Positions 1 through 6,545 of a DNA stretch of 24,264 nt are shown piece after piece. The position numbers and the translations under genes are program-made. Source of the stretch: CAJPPJ01 sp963536495 (lineage in GTDB: Bacteria > Bacillota_I > Bacilli_A > RF39 > UBA660). Where the stretch lies: positions 1-24,264 of the forward strand of contig CAUTAF010000013.1 in the NCBI GenBank assembly GCA_963536495.1. Direction: 5' to 3'. Positions within the stretch are counted from its first letter, which is position 1, and each line of letters starts with the position of its first letter. The notes beneath the pieces are model-generated. The model had not been told where the DNA came from. It made no database searches and saw only the letters and a list, made by a program, of their open reading frames with translations.

Positions 1-639
1 TCCGCTCGATAAAATTTTTAAACTTTTCAACTTTGTTAAATGAGATAAATCTAAATTTTTTTCGTTTTCTGATAAAACAACATCCAGAGTTTCAAGCTTT
101 AAATTTTGATCCAAATTTATAGAGTTTGCTTTCCTTGACCTGATTTTTAAATATTTAAGCTCTTTATTGGAAGATAAATCAATATTCTCTGTTTGTATAT
201 TAGTCAAACTTATATCCTTTATATTAAGTAAATATTCTATTCCTTGTAAAGTGCTAATTTCTTTTCCAAAATTATTTGCTACTAAATATTCTAATTTATC
301 TAATGCTTGTTTTGATAGTTGTTCTTCTTCTTTTGCTTCAAGTTCTGCTTCTGTTATAACTGGTCCTAATCTTGTATCAGTAAGATAATTACTGTTATCA
401 ACAGCATAATATGTATGGTTAAAATAATTATAACCGTTATTATTACACCTATCCCTCATAATACAAAGCACTACACCTCTTCTTAAGTTTTCATCTGGAA
501 ATGCTTGTTTATAAGTTACATTATAGTTTAATTCTTTTAGTTTTTTATATTTTATTTTTGGTTTTTTAGTTAATACAAAAAAAGATGTTATTAACATTAA
601 TAACACTACAATAATAATTAATAACTTCTTCTTTTTCAT
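1..639 (-). CDS. Membrane-anchored leucine-rich-repeat protein, N-terminal part (cut by window edge)
   Basis: The frame is open from an ATG at 639 to the window edge, giving 213 codons. AGAGGT lies about 6 bases before the ATG. The protein starts with a lysine cluster and one hydrophobic segment (about residues 5-24) with no lipobox cysteine, so it is probably an uncleaved anchor or signal. A linker follows with a Cys pair (LCIMRDRC) and an acidic stretch (EAELEAKEEE). After about residue 120 there are irregular leucine-rich repeats such as NKELKYLKI, NLKLETLDV and HLTKLKSLKIL, in the style of the short LRRs of BspA-like and other Firmicutes surface proteins. Such proteins usually bind partners outside the cell; the ligand here is unknown. 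The C-terminus is missing, so total length and any wall-sorting signal cannot be judged. The gene has its own promoter region containing a TA repeat. Confidence 0.8.
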   Translation of the reverse strand, partial: MKKKKLLIIIVVLLMLITSFFVLTKKPKIKYKKLKELNYNVTYKQAFPDENLRRGVVLCIMRDRCNNNGYNYFNHTYYAVDNSNYLTDTRLGPVITEAELEAKEEEQLSKQALDKLEYLVANNFGKEISTLQGIEYLLNIKDISLTNIQTENIDLSSNKELKYLKIRSRKANSINLDQNLKLETLDVVLSENEKNLDLSHLTKLKSLKILSSG

Positions 640-660
640 AAGATACCTCTATTATTACTA

Positions 661-705
<45 letters not shown>

Positions 706-740
706 AAAAAAGATATAAAAGTTAAATGAACTTGTATATC
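706..740 (-). terminator. Rho-independent terminator of the ABC-F gene
   Basis: GATATA (712-717) pairs with TATATC (735-740), and AAGTT (719-723) pairs with AACTT (729-733). There is one mismatch between these blocks and a 5-base loop. On the minus strand the stem is followed by six T (711-706). It lies about 30 bases after the ABC-F stop codon, so the downstream LRR gene should need its own promoter. Confidence 0.7.
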
Positions 741-767
741 ATTATCTTATTAATTCACTTTATATTT

Positions 768-2246
768 TTAGATAAAAAATTTCTTATCATATACTTCATC
801 TATATATTTTCTATCGTGAGAAACACTTATGATACTACCTGGATATTCTTTTAGAATTTTTCTTATAACTGGATTAGATAGAGGACTCAAATTTCTAGTT
901 GGTTCATCTAAGACTAAAACATTTGATTTATCTAAAAACATTTTAAGTAAAAATATTTTAGCTTTTTGTCCTCCTGATAAATTAGATATATCACTTAACA
1001 TCTCTTCGCTAGTAAATTTAAGCATTCCTAATAAACTTCTTATTCTAGTAATACTTTCTTCATTATTTTCACTTAGAAAATCTAATACTTTAGAATAGTT
1101 TTTTAATACTTCATCATAATTTTGTGGCATATAACCAACTTTTATATTAGGTGTTTGTTTTAGTCTTTCTAATATCTTTTTTAAAAGAGTTGTTTTTCCA
1201 CTTTCATTTTTTCCAAGTATAACTAGTTTTTCTTTGCCTATTAAAGTTATATCTATATTATTAGCAAGATTCTTTTCATTTACTTCTAAGAAATCTAAAT
1301 GCATATCAAGAATTACTTTAGAATTAGGAATTTCTTCTATATCGGATATTTTTAAAAATATTTGATCTTCTGTTTCTATTTTTTCAGTAATACTATCTTT
1401 TTCAAGTCTTTTTTCTTCTGCTATTAAAGATCTTAATTGATTTTGTCTTTCTGGATTATTAGCAACTATTATATCTTTTATTTTATTTAATTTTTTTAAA
1501 CTTTCTTTTTTATCTTTAGTTTCACTATTATGTTCTTGAATGCTTTTATCTATTCTTTTTTGTCTATCTTCAACATAATCTTTATATGATATTTTAGATA
1601 CTGTATTTCTTACATCACTCTTTCTTTTTAATTGTTCTAAATGAATTATCATATTCGCCGTATTTTCAAGTAAAGTTTCATCATGAGATATATAAAGTAT
1701 AGGAATATCTGTATTATTAATAAAATTCTCTAAAAATTCTAAAGTTTCAATATCAAGATCATTAGTTGGTTCATCTAAGATTAAAAACTCTGGATTTTTA
1801 ATCATTATCTTAGCTAATTGAAATTTTACTTTTTCTCCTCCTGAAAAGGTAGATATTTTTCTTTCTGATTCTAATAAATCTAAATCTAATCTTAATGAAT
1901 TAAATACTTCAACTGTTTTTTTATAATCATCATATATTTCATAATTTTCATTCGAATCAGGATTATCTTTTAAAAAGAACTCTCTTAATTCTCTTTCTAG
2001 CCATAATTCATTTAAGCTTTGTTCTAAATATCCAATATTTTTAGGAACATTAATAATTCCTTCTACATCAACATACTCAAGTATATCTTTATTAGAAATC
2101 AAAGTTTTAATAAATGTAGTTTTTCCATTACCTTCTTCACCTATGATTGCAGCTTTATCTTTATTATTTAAAATTAAATTAAAATTTTTAAGTAAATATC
2201 TATCAGAATTTCTTAGCTTTATATTAAAATTTCTAACTTCTACCAT
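768..2246 (-). CDS. ABC-F family ATPase (ribosome-associated, antibiotic-resistance-like)
   Basis: The protein has two ABC domains and no membrane segments. Domain 1 has Walker A GEEGNGKTT (36-44), signature FSGGEK (134-139), Walker B FLILDEPTND (154-163, catalytic Glu159) and His188. A charged helical linker (about 205-300) matches the ABC-F interdomain linker that reaches into the ribosome. Domain 2 has GKNESGKTT (345-353), LSGGQK (423-428), VLVLDEPTRN (443-452, Glu448) and His477. At 492 residues with no C-terminal extension it is close in size to the Lsa/Vga/Msr resistance group and shorter than EttA/Uup housekeeping members. ABC-F proteins bind the ribosomal E site and either rescue stalled translation or displace antibiotics. 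Which drug, if any, cannot be told from sequence alone. GGAG stands 6 bases before the ATG. A short ORF and a hairpin lie upstream and a terminator lies downstream. Confidence 0.9.
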   Translation of the reverse strand: MVEVRNFNIKLRNSDRYLLKNFNLILNNKDKAAIIGEEGNGKTTFIKTLISNKDILEYVDVEGIINVPKNIGYLEQSLNELWLERELREFFLKDNPDSNENYEIYDDYKKTVEVFNSLRLDLDLLESERKISTFSGGEKVKFQLAKIMIKNPEFLILDEPTNDLDIETLEFLENFINNTDIPILYISHDETLLENTANMIIHLEQLKRKSDVRNTVSKISYKDYVEDRQKRIDKSIQEHNSETKDKKESLKKLNKIKDIIVANNPERQNQLRSLIAEEKRLEKDSITEKIETEDQIFLKISDIEEIPNSKVILDMHLDFLEVNEKNLANNIDITLIGKEKLVILGKNESGKTTLLKKILERLKQTPNIKVGYMPQNYDEVLKNYSKVLDFLSENNEESITRIRSLLGMLKFTSEEMLSDISNLSGGQKAKIFLLKMFLDKSNVLVLDEPTRNLSPLSNPVIRKILKEYPGSIISVSHDRKYIDEVYDKKFFI

Positions 2247-2311
2247 AACGCTCCTTTATTAAAGAAAACTAAAGAAAAAGTAAACACTATTTTTATGTCT
2301 ACTTTTATCAT
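2240..2311 (-). CDS. Possible 23-codon leader peptide overlapping the ABC-F start
   Basis: An ATG at 2311 opens a 23-codon frame (MIKVDIKIV..., ending in GALW) whose TAG stop (2242-2240) overlaps the first codons of the ABC-F gene. The frame therefore runs through the ABC-F ribosome site and start codon. The middle is hydrophobic (IVFTFSLVFF). No good Shine-Dalgarno precedes it, and a 23-codon open frame can occur by chance in such AT-rich DNA. It is reported because drug-inducible ABC-F and erm genes are commonly controlled by short translated leaders. Translation of this one is unproven. Confidence 0.25.
   Translation of the reverse strand: MIKVDIKIVFTFSLVFFNKGALW
2276..2306 (-). promoter_or_regulatory. 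Hairpin in the ABC-F leader (attenuator or terminator candidate)
   Basis: On the transcript, AAAAGUAGAC (2306-2297) pairs with GUUUACUUUU (2285-2276). This is 10 base pairs with one G-U pair and an 11-base loop. A U-rich stretch follows, then the ABC-F ribosome site about 20 bases on. An upstream copy of AAAGTAAA (2352-2345), at the end of the zinc-ribbon gene, could pair with the same right arm as an alternative fold. It could equally be a weak terminator of the upstream operon. The stem is almost all A-U, so its strength is doubtful. Confidence 0.4.
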
Positions 2312-2350
2312 ACTATTTCACTTTTTTACTTATCTTTTTATAAATTTACT

Positions 2351-2554
2351 TTATTTACTCAAGAATGAATATATTAAAACACTAAAACTTATTATTAATA
2401 CTAAAACACCAATTATTATTAAAATATTTGATATTGTATTATCTTTCTTAGTTTGAACTATATTTACCTTTTTTGTTTCTAGTGGTGTTGAACACACAAT
2501 ACATTCTTCTACTCCTACTTCATTTTCCATACCACAATTTGGACATACTACCAT
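2351..2554 (-). CDS. Small zinc-ribbon membrane protein
   Basis: This is a 67-residue protein with an N-terminal zinc ribbon (CPNC at 4-7 and CIVC at 18-21), a polar linker, and one membrane segment (about 43-64) ending in LSK. The ribbon would face the cytoplasm if positive-inside rules hold. Small zinc-ribbon plus single-TM proteins are common in Firmicutes and mostly uncharacterised. GAGGT stands about 7 bases before the ATG. It lies 39 bases after the ttcA-like gene on the same strand with no clear terminator between, so the two are probably co-transcribed. The function is unknown. Confidence 0.8.
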   Translation of the reverse strand: MVVCPNCGMENEVGVEECIVCSTPLETKKVNIVQTKKDNTISNILIIIGVLVLIISFSVLIYSFLSK

Positions 2555-2593
2555 ATTCTTACCTCTTACTTTAATTTAATTATAATAAAACTA

Positions 2594-3403
2594 TTAATTT
2601 TCATCAAGGACAGAAAAAACTTTTCCATCTTGTTCATAAGAAATAATTGTATTTAAATTAATATTTTCTAAAGAATTAAAGATATTTTGTTCAATATTAG
2701 GATTTATTTTTCTATAATCTTCTAAGAATTTTCTTATCTCTTTTCTTTTTGAAACGCTTTCATAATCAGTTCTTTCTGTAAAACTACAAGCACAGTTAAT
2801 AAATTCTAAAGAATTAGCTTTAGCAAAATTTTTTATATCATCTTCTTTTACTAAATATAAAGGTCTTATAAGTTCTAATCCTTCAAAATTAGTGCTTTTT
2901 AACCTAGGCATCATAGTTTTAAATTCTCCATTATAAAACATACTCATAATAGTAGTTGATATTACATCATCAAAGTGATGTCCAAGTGCTATTTTGTTAC
3001 ACCCTAAGTTTTGTGCTGTTTTATATAAAAAACCTCTTCTCATTCTTGCACACATATAACAAGGTTTTTCAGGAGAAAGCTTAGTACTTACAGAAAATAT
3101 ATCAGAATCAAATATTTTTATATCTATATTAAGTTTAAGAGCATTCTCTTTTATCTTTTCTATTACTTCTTCTTTATATCCAGGATTCATAACTATATAT
3201 TCAACACTAAAAGGTATTTTTGTATATTTATGTAATTCACTAAAACATTTTGCAAGTAAAAAGGAATCTTTACCTCCTGATATACAAACTGCGATTTTAT
3301 CGTTTTCTTTTAACAAATTATATCTAGTAAGTGCTTTTAAAAATTTAGAATATATTTTCTTTCTATAAGTCTTTAGTAGACTTGTTGCTATTTTATCTTT
3401 CAT
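2594..3403 (-). CDS. TtcA-family tRNA 2-thiocytidine synthetase-like protein
   Basis: This is a PP-loop (N-type ATP pyrophosphatase) enzyme of 269 residues. SGGKDS (42-47) is the ATP-binding PP-loop. CYMC (Cys115 and Cys118) followed by ARMRRG is the typical TtcA CxxC, and GHHFDD (141-146) is the second conserved block. Cys204 and Cys206 could supply the third ligand for an iron-sulfur cluster. E. coli TtcA adenylates and thiolates C32 of tRNA using a [4Fe-4S] cluster. Many Firmicutes relatives share this layout without a tested substrate, so the RNA target here is inferred. The ribosome site GGAGAAG stands just before the ATG. A TATAAT at 3433-3428 is a plausible -10 box, divergent from and partly overlapping the rpsD promoter region. 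Confidence 0.87.
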   Translation of the reverse strand: MKDKIATSLLKTYRKKIYSKFLKALTRYNLLKENDKIAVCISGGKDSFLLAKCFSELHKYTKIPFSVEYIVMNPGYKEEVIEKIKENALKLNIDIKIFDSDIFSVSTKLSPEKPCYMCARMRRGFLYKTAQNLGCNKIALGHHFDDVISTTIMSMFYNGEFKTMMPRLKSTNFEGLELIRPLYLVKEDDIKNFAKANSLEFINCACSFTERTDYESVSKRKEIRKFLEDYRKINPNIEQNIFNSLENINLNTIISYEQDGKVFSVLDEN

Positions 3404-3441
3404 TTCTTCTCCATTTAATCTTTATATATTATATATAAAAA

Positions 3442-3470
3442 TTGACAAAATTAACATATAAAGATATAAT
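3442..3470 (+). promoter_or_regulatory. Consensus sigma-A promoter of rpsD
   Basis: TTGACA (3442-3447) and TATAAT (3465-3470) are separated by exactly 17 bases, a perfect match to the housekeeping consensus. Transcription would start near 3477, leaving a leader of about 140 bases before rpsD. Confidence 0.92.
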
Positions 3471-3477
3471 CATAATT

Positions 3478-3609
3478 GCATAAAAAGAGCAAATATTAAT
3501 ATTTTTAATGTGTTTATTACGAAGTTACAAGTAAGTATGCTCTAAAACTGAAAGTATTAAAATAAACTCCCTGAAAATAGGTAATATACTTTCTTTTATG
3601 ACAATATAA
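3478..3609 (+). promoter_or_regulatory. Structured 5' leader of rpsD, candidate S4 autoregulatory element
   Basis: The leader is long for one gene and holds nested pairing. AGAGCA (3486-3491) pairs with TGCTCT (3538-3543). GAAAGTAT (3550-3557) pairs with ATACTTTC (3586-3593), and inside it CCT (3570-3572) can pair with AGG (3579-3581). The second stem is followed by TTTT and could also act as a terminator. In Bacillus subtilis S4 represses its own gene through its leader, so feedback by S4 is the natural guess. I have not matched this to that fold base by base. Confidence 0.45.
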
Positions 3610-3618
3610 GGAGGTACG

Positions 3619-4224
3619 ATGTCAAGATATACAGGACCAGCTTTTAAAAAGTCTAGAAGAGTTGGATTCTCTACTTTAGAAAACGGAAAAGATATAGCTA
3701 GAAGACCTTATAGACCAGGTCAACATGGACAAGCTAGAAGAGCTAAAGTATCTGAATACGAAACTCAACTTAAAGAAAAACAAAAAGTTAGATTCATTTA
3801 TGGTTTAACTGAAAAACAATTTAAGAAGACTTTCAACGAAGCAAGTAAGTTAAAAGGTGTTCATGGTGAAAATCTTTTAAAACTTTTAGAATCAAGACTT
3901 GATAATATCGTTTACAGAATTGGATTTGCTTCTACTAGAAGAGGTGCAAGACAATTAGTAAACCACGGTCACATACTTGTAGATGGTAAAAAAGTTGATA
4001 TTCCATCATACAGATTAAGACCAGGTCAAGTAGTTTCTATGAAAGAAACAGATAAAGATCTTAAAGTTGTTAAAGAATCATTAGAAAAAGTATTTAATAG
4101 AGTTGAATTTATTAACTACGATAATTCTAAGATGACTGGAACTTTAATGAGATTACCTGAAAGAAATGAACTTAACCCAGAAATTAACGAAGCGTTAATA
4201 GTTGAATACTATAACAAGATATAA
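3619..4224 (+). CDS. rpsD: 30S ribosomal protein S4
   Basis: This is a full-length S4 of 201 residues starting MSRYTGP, with the conserved N-terminal arm (RRPYRPGQHGQ), the helical core and the S4 RNA-binding domain (about 92-155; ESRLDNIVYRIGFASTRRGARQLVNHGHILVDG). It binds 16S rRNA early in small-subunit assembly. The N-terminal Cys ligands of the zinc-binding S4 form are absent, so this is the zinc-independent type common in Firmicutes. GGAGG (3610-3614) stands 4 bases before the ATG. The gene is monocistronic: its own strong promoter and leader lie upstream and a bidirectional terminator lies downstream. Stand-alone rpsD away from the main ribosomal operons is also the Bacillus arrangement. 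Confidence 0.98.
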   Translation: MSRYTGPAFKKSRRVGFSTLENGKDIARRPYRPGQHGQARRAKVSEYETQLKEKQKVRFIYGLTEKQFKKTFNEASKLKGVHGENLLKLLESRLDNIVYRIGFASTRRGARQLVNHGHILVDGKKVDIPSYRLRPGQVVSMKETDKDLKVVKESLEKVFNRVEFINYDNSKMTGTLMRLPERNELNPEINEALIVEYYNKI

Positions 4225-4235
4225 TAAAAAATAAA

Positions 4236-4268
4236 AATAACTTATATATTTTATATAAGTTATTTTTT
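4236..4268. terminator. Bidirectional terminator between rpsD and the Lon-like protease gene
   Basis: AATAACTTATATA (4236-4248) pairs perfectly with TATATAAGTTATT (4252-4264) around a 3-base loop. T-rich sequence follows on the plus strand and A-rich sequence precedes it, so it can serve both convergent genes. The right arm contains the stop codon and last codons of the minus-strand protease gene. Confidence 0.85.
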
Positions 4269-5258
4269 TAATTCTTCTACAACTTGTCTAAAGTTAATAG
4301 CTTTTATTAATTTTGGACATTTTTTCTTTTCACATATTTTTTTAACATTTTCATAGTTTTCACCACTAGGTACTATAAATACATCTGCTTTTTCAGCTAT
4401 AGCACCATCTAGTTTTTGTTCTACTCCACCAATATTATTTATTTCACCATCTCTTGAAATTGCTCCAGTTACTACTATCTTCTTACCTTTTGTTATATCT
4501 TCTTTAGTTAAATTATTATAGATAGTAAGTGCTATAGCAAGACCACCAGAAGGACCTGATTCACCTGATAAAAAATTAAATTTCACTACTGGATTAGTAA
4601 CTAACTTATAGATTTCAGTAGATAAAATACCAATATATTTTTTACCTTTATTTTCTCTTACTGCAAGTTCTATTTCTTTTAGTTCTTTATTTCTTATAAG
4701 TTCAACTTTTACTTTATCACCTAGATTTTTACTTTGAATAGAAGCTTTTATTTTATCAAAATACTTCATTTCAATTCCATCTATTTTATATAAGATATCT
4801 CCTACAAAAATATTCTTAACTCCATTATCTACAAGATATACAAAATTCGTAACAGCATCTTTTTGATAAGGTTTACCCGCTAATAAAAATGCTTGTTCTA
4901 TCGCAGTTATTTCACTAACTTTTAAATCTATTAGACTTCTTATTTGCGTTTCTTCTTTTGATTCCTTTTCGTTTATTGTAGGTATATTCATAATTTGTTG
5001 ATTTAAAATTTTAGCTTTTAAAAATCTAATTATATTAGTTTCTTGAAGTTCAACATAAGCTAAATGAAAACTACCTTTAATATTTTTTGTTCCTTCTCCT
5101 GATATTAAAATCTTATCACTTGCACTAAATGTTCCACCTTTTGTAATTACATAATATGGTAATTTTATAAAATTTAAAGATAAAAAAATTATTAATACTG
5201 CTATCAAAAAATATTTAATTTTTTTATTTGCTTTTGGTTCTATATCTATTTGTTTCAT
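4260..5258 (-). CDS. Membrane-bound PDZ/Lon-like serine protease (YlbL/SepM type)
   Basis: This is a 332-residue protein with an N-terminal cytoplasmic stub, one membrane segment (about 14-33), a PDZ-like region (about 140-200; NIFVGDILYKIDG) and a C-terminal Lon (S16) protease domain (about 215-320). Catalytic Ser237 lies in SGESGPSGG and Lys282 in GGVEQKLDGA, the Ser-Lys dyad pattern of Lon. The catalytic part is outside the membrane. Relatives are Bacillus YlbL and streptococcal SepM, which trims the competence peptide. Here the gene lies 8 bases after two prepilin-like genes on the same strand, so a link with the pilus or competence machinery is possible, but this is inference. AGGAG stands 6 bases before the ATG. 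Confidence 0.88.
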   Translation of the reverse strand: MKQIDIEPKANKKIKYFLIAVLIIFLSLNFIKLPYYVITKGGTFSASDKILISGEGTKNIKGSFHLAYVELQETNIIRFLKAKILNQQIMNIPTINEKESKEETQIRSLIDLKVSEITAIEQAFLLAGKPYQKDAVTNFVYLVDNGVKNIFVGDILYKIDGIEMKYFDKIKASIQSKNLGDKVKVELIRNKELKEIELAVRENKGKKYIGILSTEIYKLVTNPVVKFNFLSGESGPSGGLAIALTIYNNLTKEDITKGKKIVVTGAISRDGEINNIGGVEQKLDGAIAEKADVFIVPSGENYENVKKICEKKKCPKLIKAINFRQVVEELKK

Positions 5259-5266
5259 TTTTTCTC

Positions 5267-5794
5267 CTAACTATTTATCCCTGTAAGTACTAGATTAACA
5301 CCATAATTATTATTTTTAAAGTCTTCATGTACTAAAGATAAATTAATAAAGTAAACTGTTTTTTTACCTTGTAGAACATTTATTTCTTTAAAATATTCTT
5401 CTTTTTTTGGATTAATAGAAGTAAAATAACCTTCTGTTGGAATATATTTTATATCATCATAAATAAATATATCAAACTCTTCATTATTTTTGTTAGTATA
5501 TTTAACAACTTTTAATTTTGCAGATGAAGTATCTTGAAATTTTAATTCTAAACAATATTTTTCATCTGTTTTAAGACTACATTTATCTATTCTTTTTAAA
5601 AGTTTAATTCTTACATCTTTTTGTATTGTAGATATCAATTCTTCATGAAATGAACTTAATTCTTGTTTTAAAACCGCTTCTTTTGATAATTTTTGATAAG
5701 TTAACACTAGTTTTAACATAGATAAAGAAATAGTCATTACAAATATAAATGCAATTATTAGTTCAACAACTGTAAAAGCTTTTTTATTATTCAT
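5267..5794 (-). CDS. Prepilin-like protein with type III/IV signal (ComG-type minor pseudopilin)
   Basis: This is a 175-residue protein starting MNNKKA|FTVVELIIAF. It has a short basic leader, a predicted prepilin-peptidase cut after Ala6, Phe at +1, Glu at +5 (Glu11) and a long hydrophobic helix to about residue 29. This is the class III signal of type IV pilins and ComG pseudopilins. Position -1 is Ala where Gly is usual, which is tolerated in known pilins. The C-terminal globular part has one Cys pair (CSLKTDEKYC) and no recognised domain. The start overlaps the end of the preceding gene by 8 bases and uses a GGAG inside that gene. It probably forms a minor subunit of a DNA-uptake pilus; ComGD/ComGF-like would be a fair guess by position only. 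Confidence 0.82.
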   Translation of the reverse strand: MNNKKAFTVVELIIAFIFVMTISLSMLKLVLTYQKLSKEAVLKQELSSFHEELISTIQKDVRIKLLKRIDKCSLKTDEKYCLELKFQDTSSAKLKVVKYTNKNNEEFDIFIYDDIKYIPTEGYFTSINPKKEEYFKEINVLQGKKTVYFINLSLVHEDFKNNNYGVNLVLTGINS

Positions 5795-6449
5795 ATATTT
5801 TATACTCCACTTCTCCTATATTACCATTTTCATATAAAACTATCATACGAAAATATTTATTCAATCTATTAGTTTCATCTACATTTGTATCAACTTTACA
5901 ATTAGATAATTCTTGTTCATAGTTAGTTTTAGTATATAAAATATATTCAGTTAATTCTCTAGGTAAATTTATTTGTTTTCTTTTAGCATTTGCAAAATAT
6001 TCTGATACTGTTAAATTTGATGAATTAGAGTATTTATCTTCCATTAATATCTTTTTCAAATAACAAATATTATATGGTATAAAATAAAGATATTTTATTT
6101 TATACTCTTCACTTGGATTATTTAAGATAGCATTACAATAATCTTTATCTTTTATAAAGTATTGTAAACAAAAATTATCAGGTTTATAAATACTTCCACT
6201 ATATAATCTAACACGATTATTTCTAAAACTAGTTAACATAACATTATTTATATCTTGTTTAAATTCATACATAATCATATTCCTAATTTCATCAGTATAA
6301 TACATCGCAGTTATTTCATGGTATTTTTCTTGAGATTCATACATACCAATAAGAGGTTTCATATTCATGTAAATAAATGTAATCATCGACATGACAAAAA
6401 CTCCAACTATAATTGTTTCTGCTATTACAAAACCCCTTTTTTCTTTCAT
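5787..6449 (-). CDS. Prepilin-like protein (larger minor pseudopilin)
   Basis: This is a 220-residue protein starting MKEKRG|FVIAETIIVG. A Gly6|Phe7 cleavage site, Glu at +5 and a hydrophobic helix of about 20 residues mark a class III prepilin. The mature domain is large and Tyr/Asn-rich, with four or more cysteines (CLQYF, DYC, NIC, SNC) that could form disulfides outside the cell. No family beyond the pilin signal was recognised. It is the first gene of the minus-strand set (this gene, the smaller prepilin, the Lon-like protease). It starts about 100 bases from the divergent PilB-type ATPase gene, sharing a promoter region. GAAGGT precedes the ATG. No major pilin (ComGC), GspF/ComGB or prepilin peptidase gene is in the window. 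Confidence 0.82.
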   Translation of the reverse strand: MKEKRGFVIAETIIVGVFVMSMITFIYMNMKPLIGMYESQEKYHEITAMYYTDEIRNMIMYEFKQDINNVMLTSFRNNRVRLYSGSIYKPDNFCLQYFIKDKDYCNAILNNPSEEYKIKYLYFIPYNICYLKKILMEDKYSNSSNLTVSEYFANAKRKQINLPRELTEYILYTKTNYEQELSNCKVDTNVDETNRLNKYFRMIVLYENGNIGEVEYKIYE

Positions 6450-6468
6450 ATTATTAATACCTTCTTTA

Positions 6469-6497
6469 TTGATTATAAACTTATTTTATTATATAAT
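6469..6497 (+). promoter_or_regulatory. Promoter of the PilB/ComGA-type ATPase gene
   Basis: TTGATT (6469-6474) and TATAAT (6492-6497) are separated by 17 bases. The site lies in the 96-base divergent interval. On the other strand TATAAT (6478-6473) overlaps this -35 box and could drive the prepilin operon, so the two directions may compete. Confidence 0.7.
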
Positions 6498-6545
6498 AAA
6501 AAAGTATAAAAGACTAGAATAAAGAAGAAGGTAAAGGGTTGTTAA

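Noticed and set aside
167..388. 73-codon plus-strand frame at the left edge
   Set aside because: It is antisense to the LRR gene, which has the ribosome site, signal segment and LRR pattern.
829..1098. Open frame antisense to the ABC-F gene
   Set aside because: It is a shadow of the real coding frame, with no ribosome site; the minus-strand frame has all ABC motifs.
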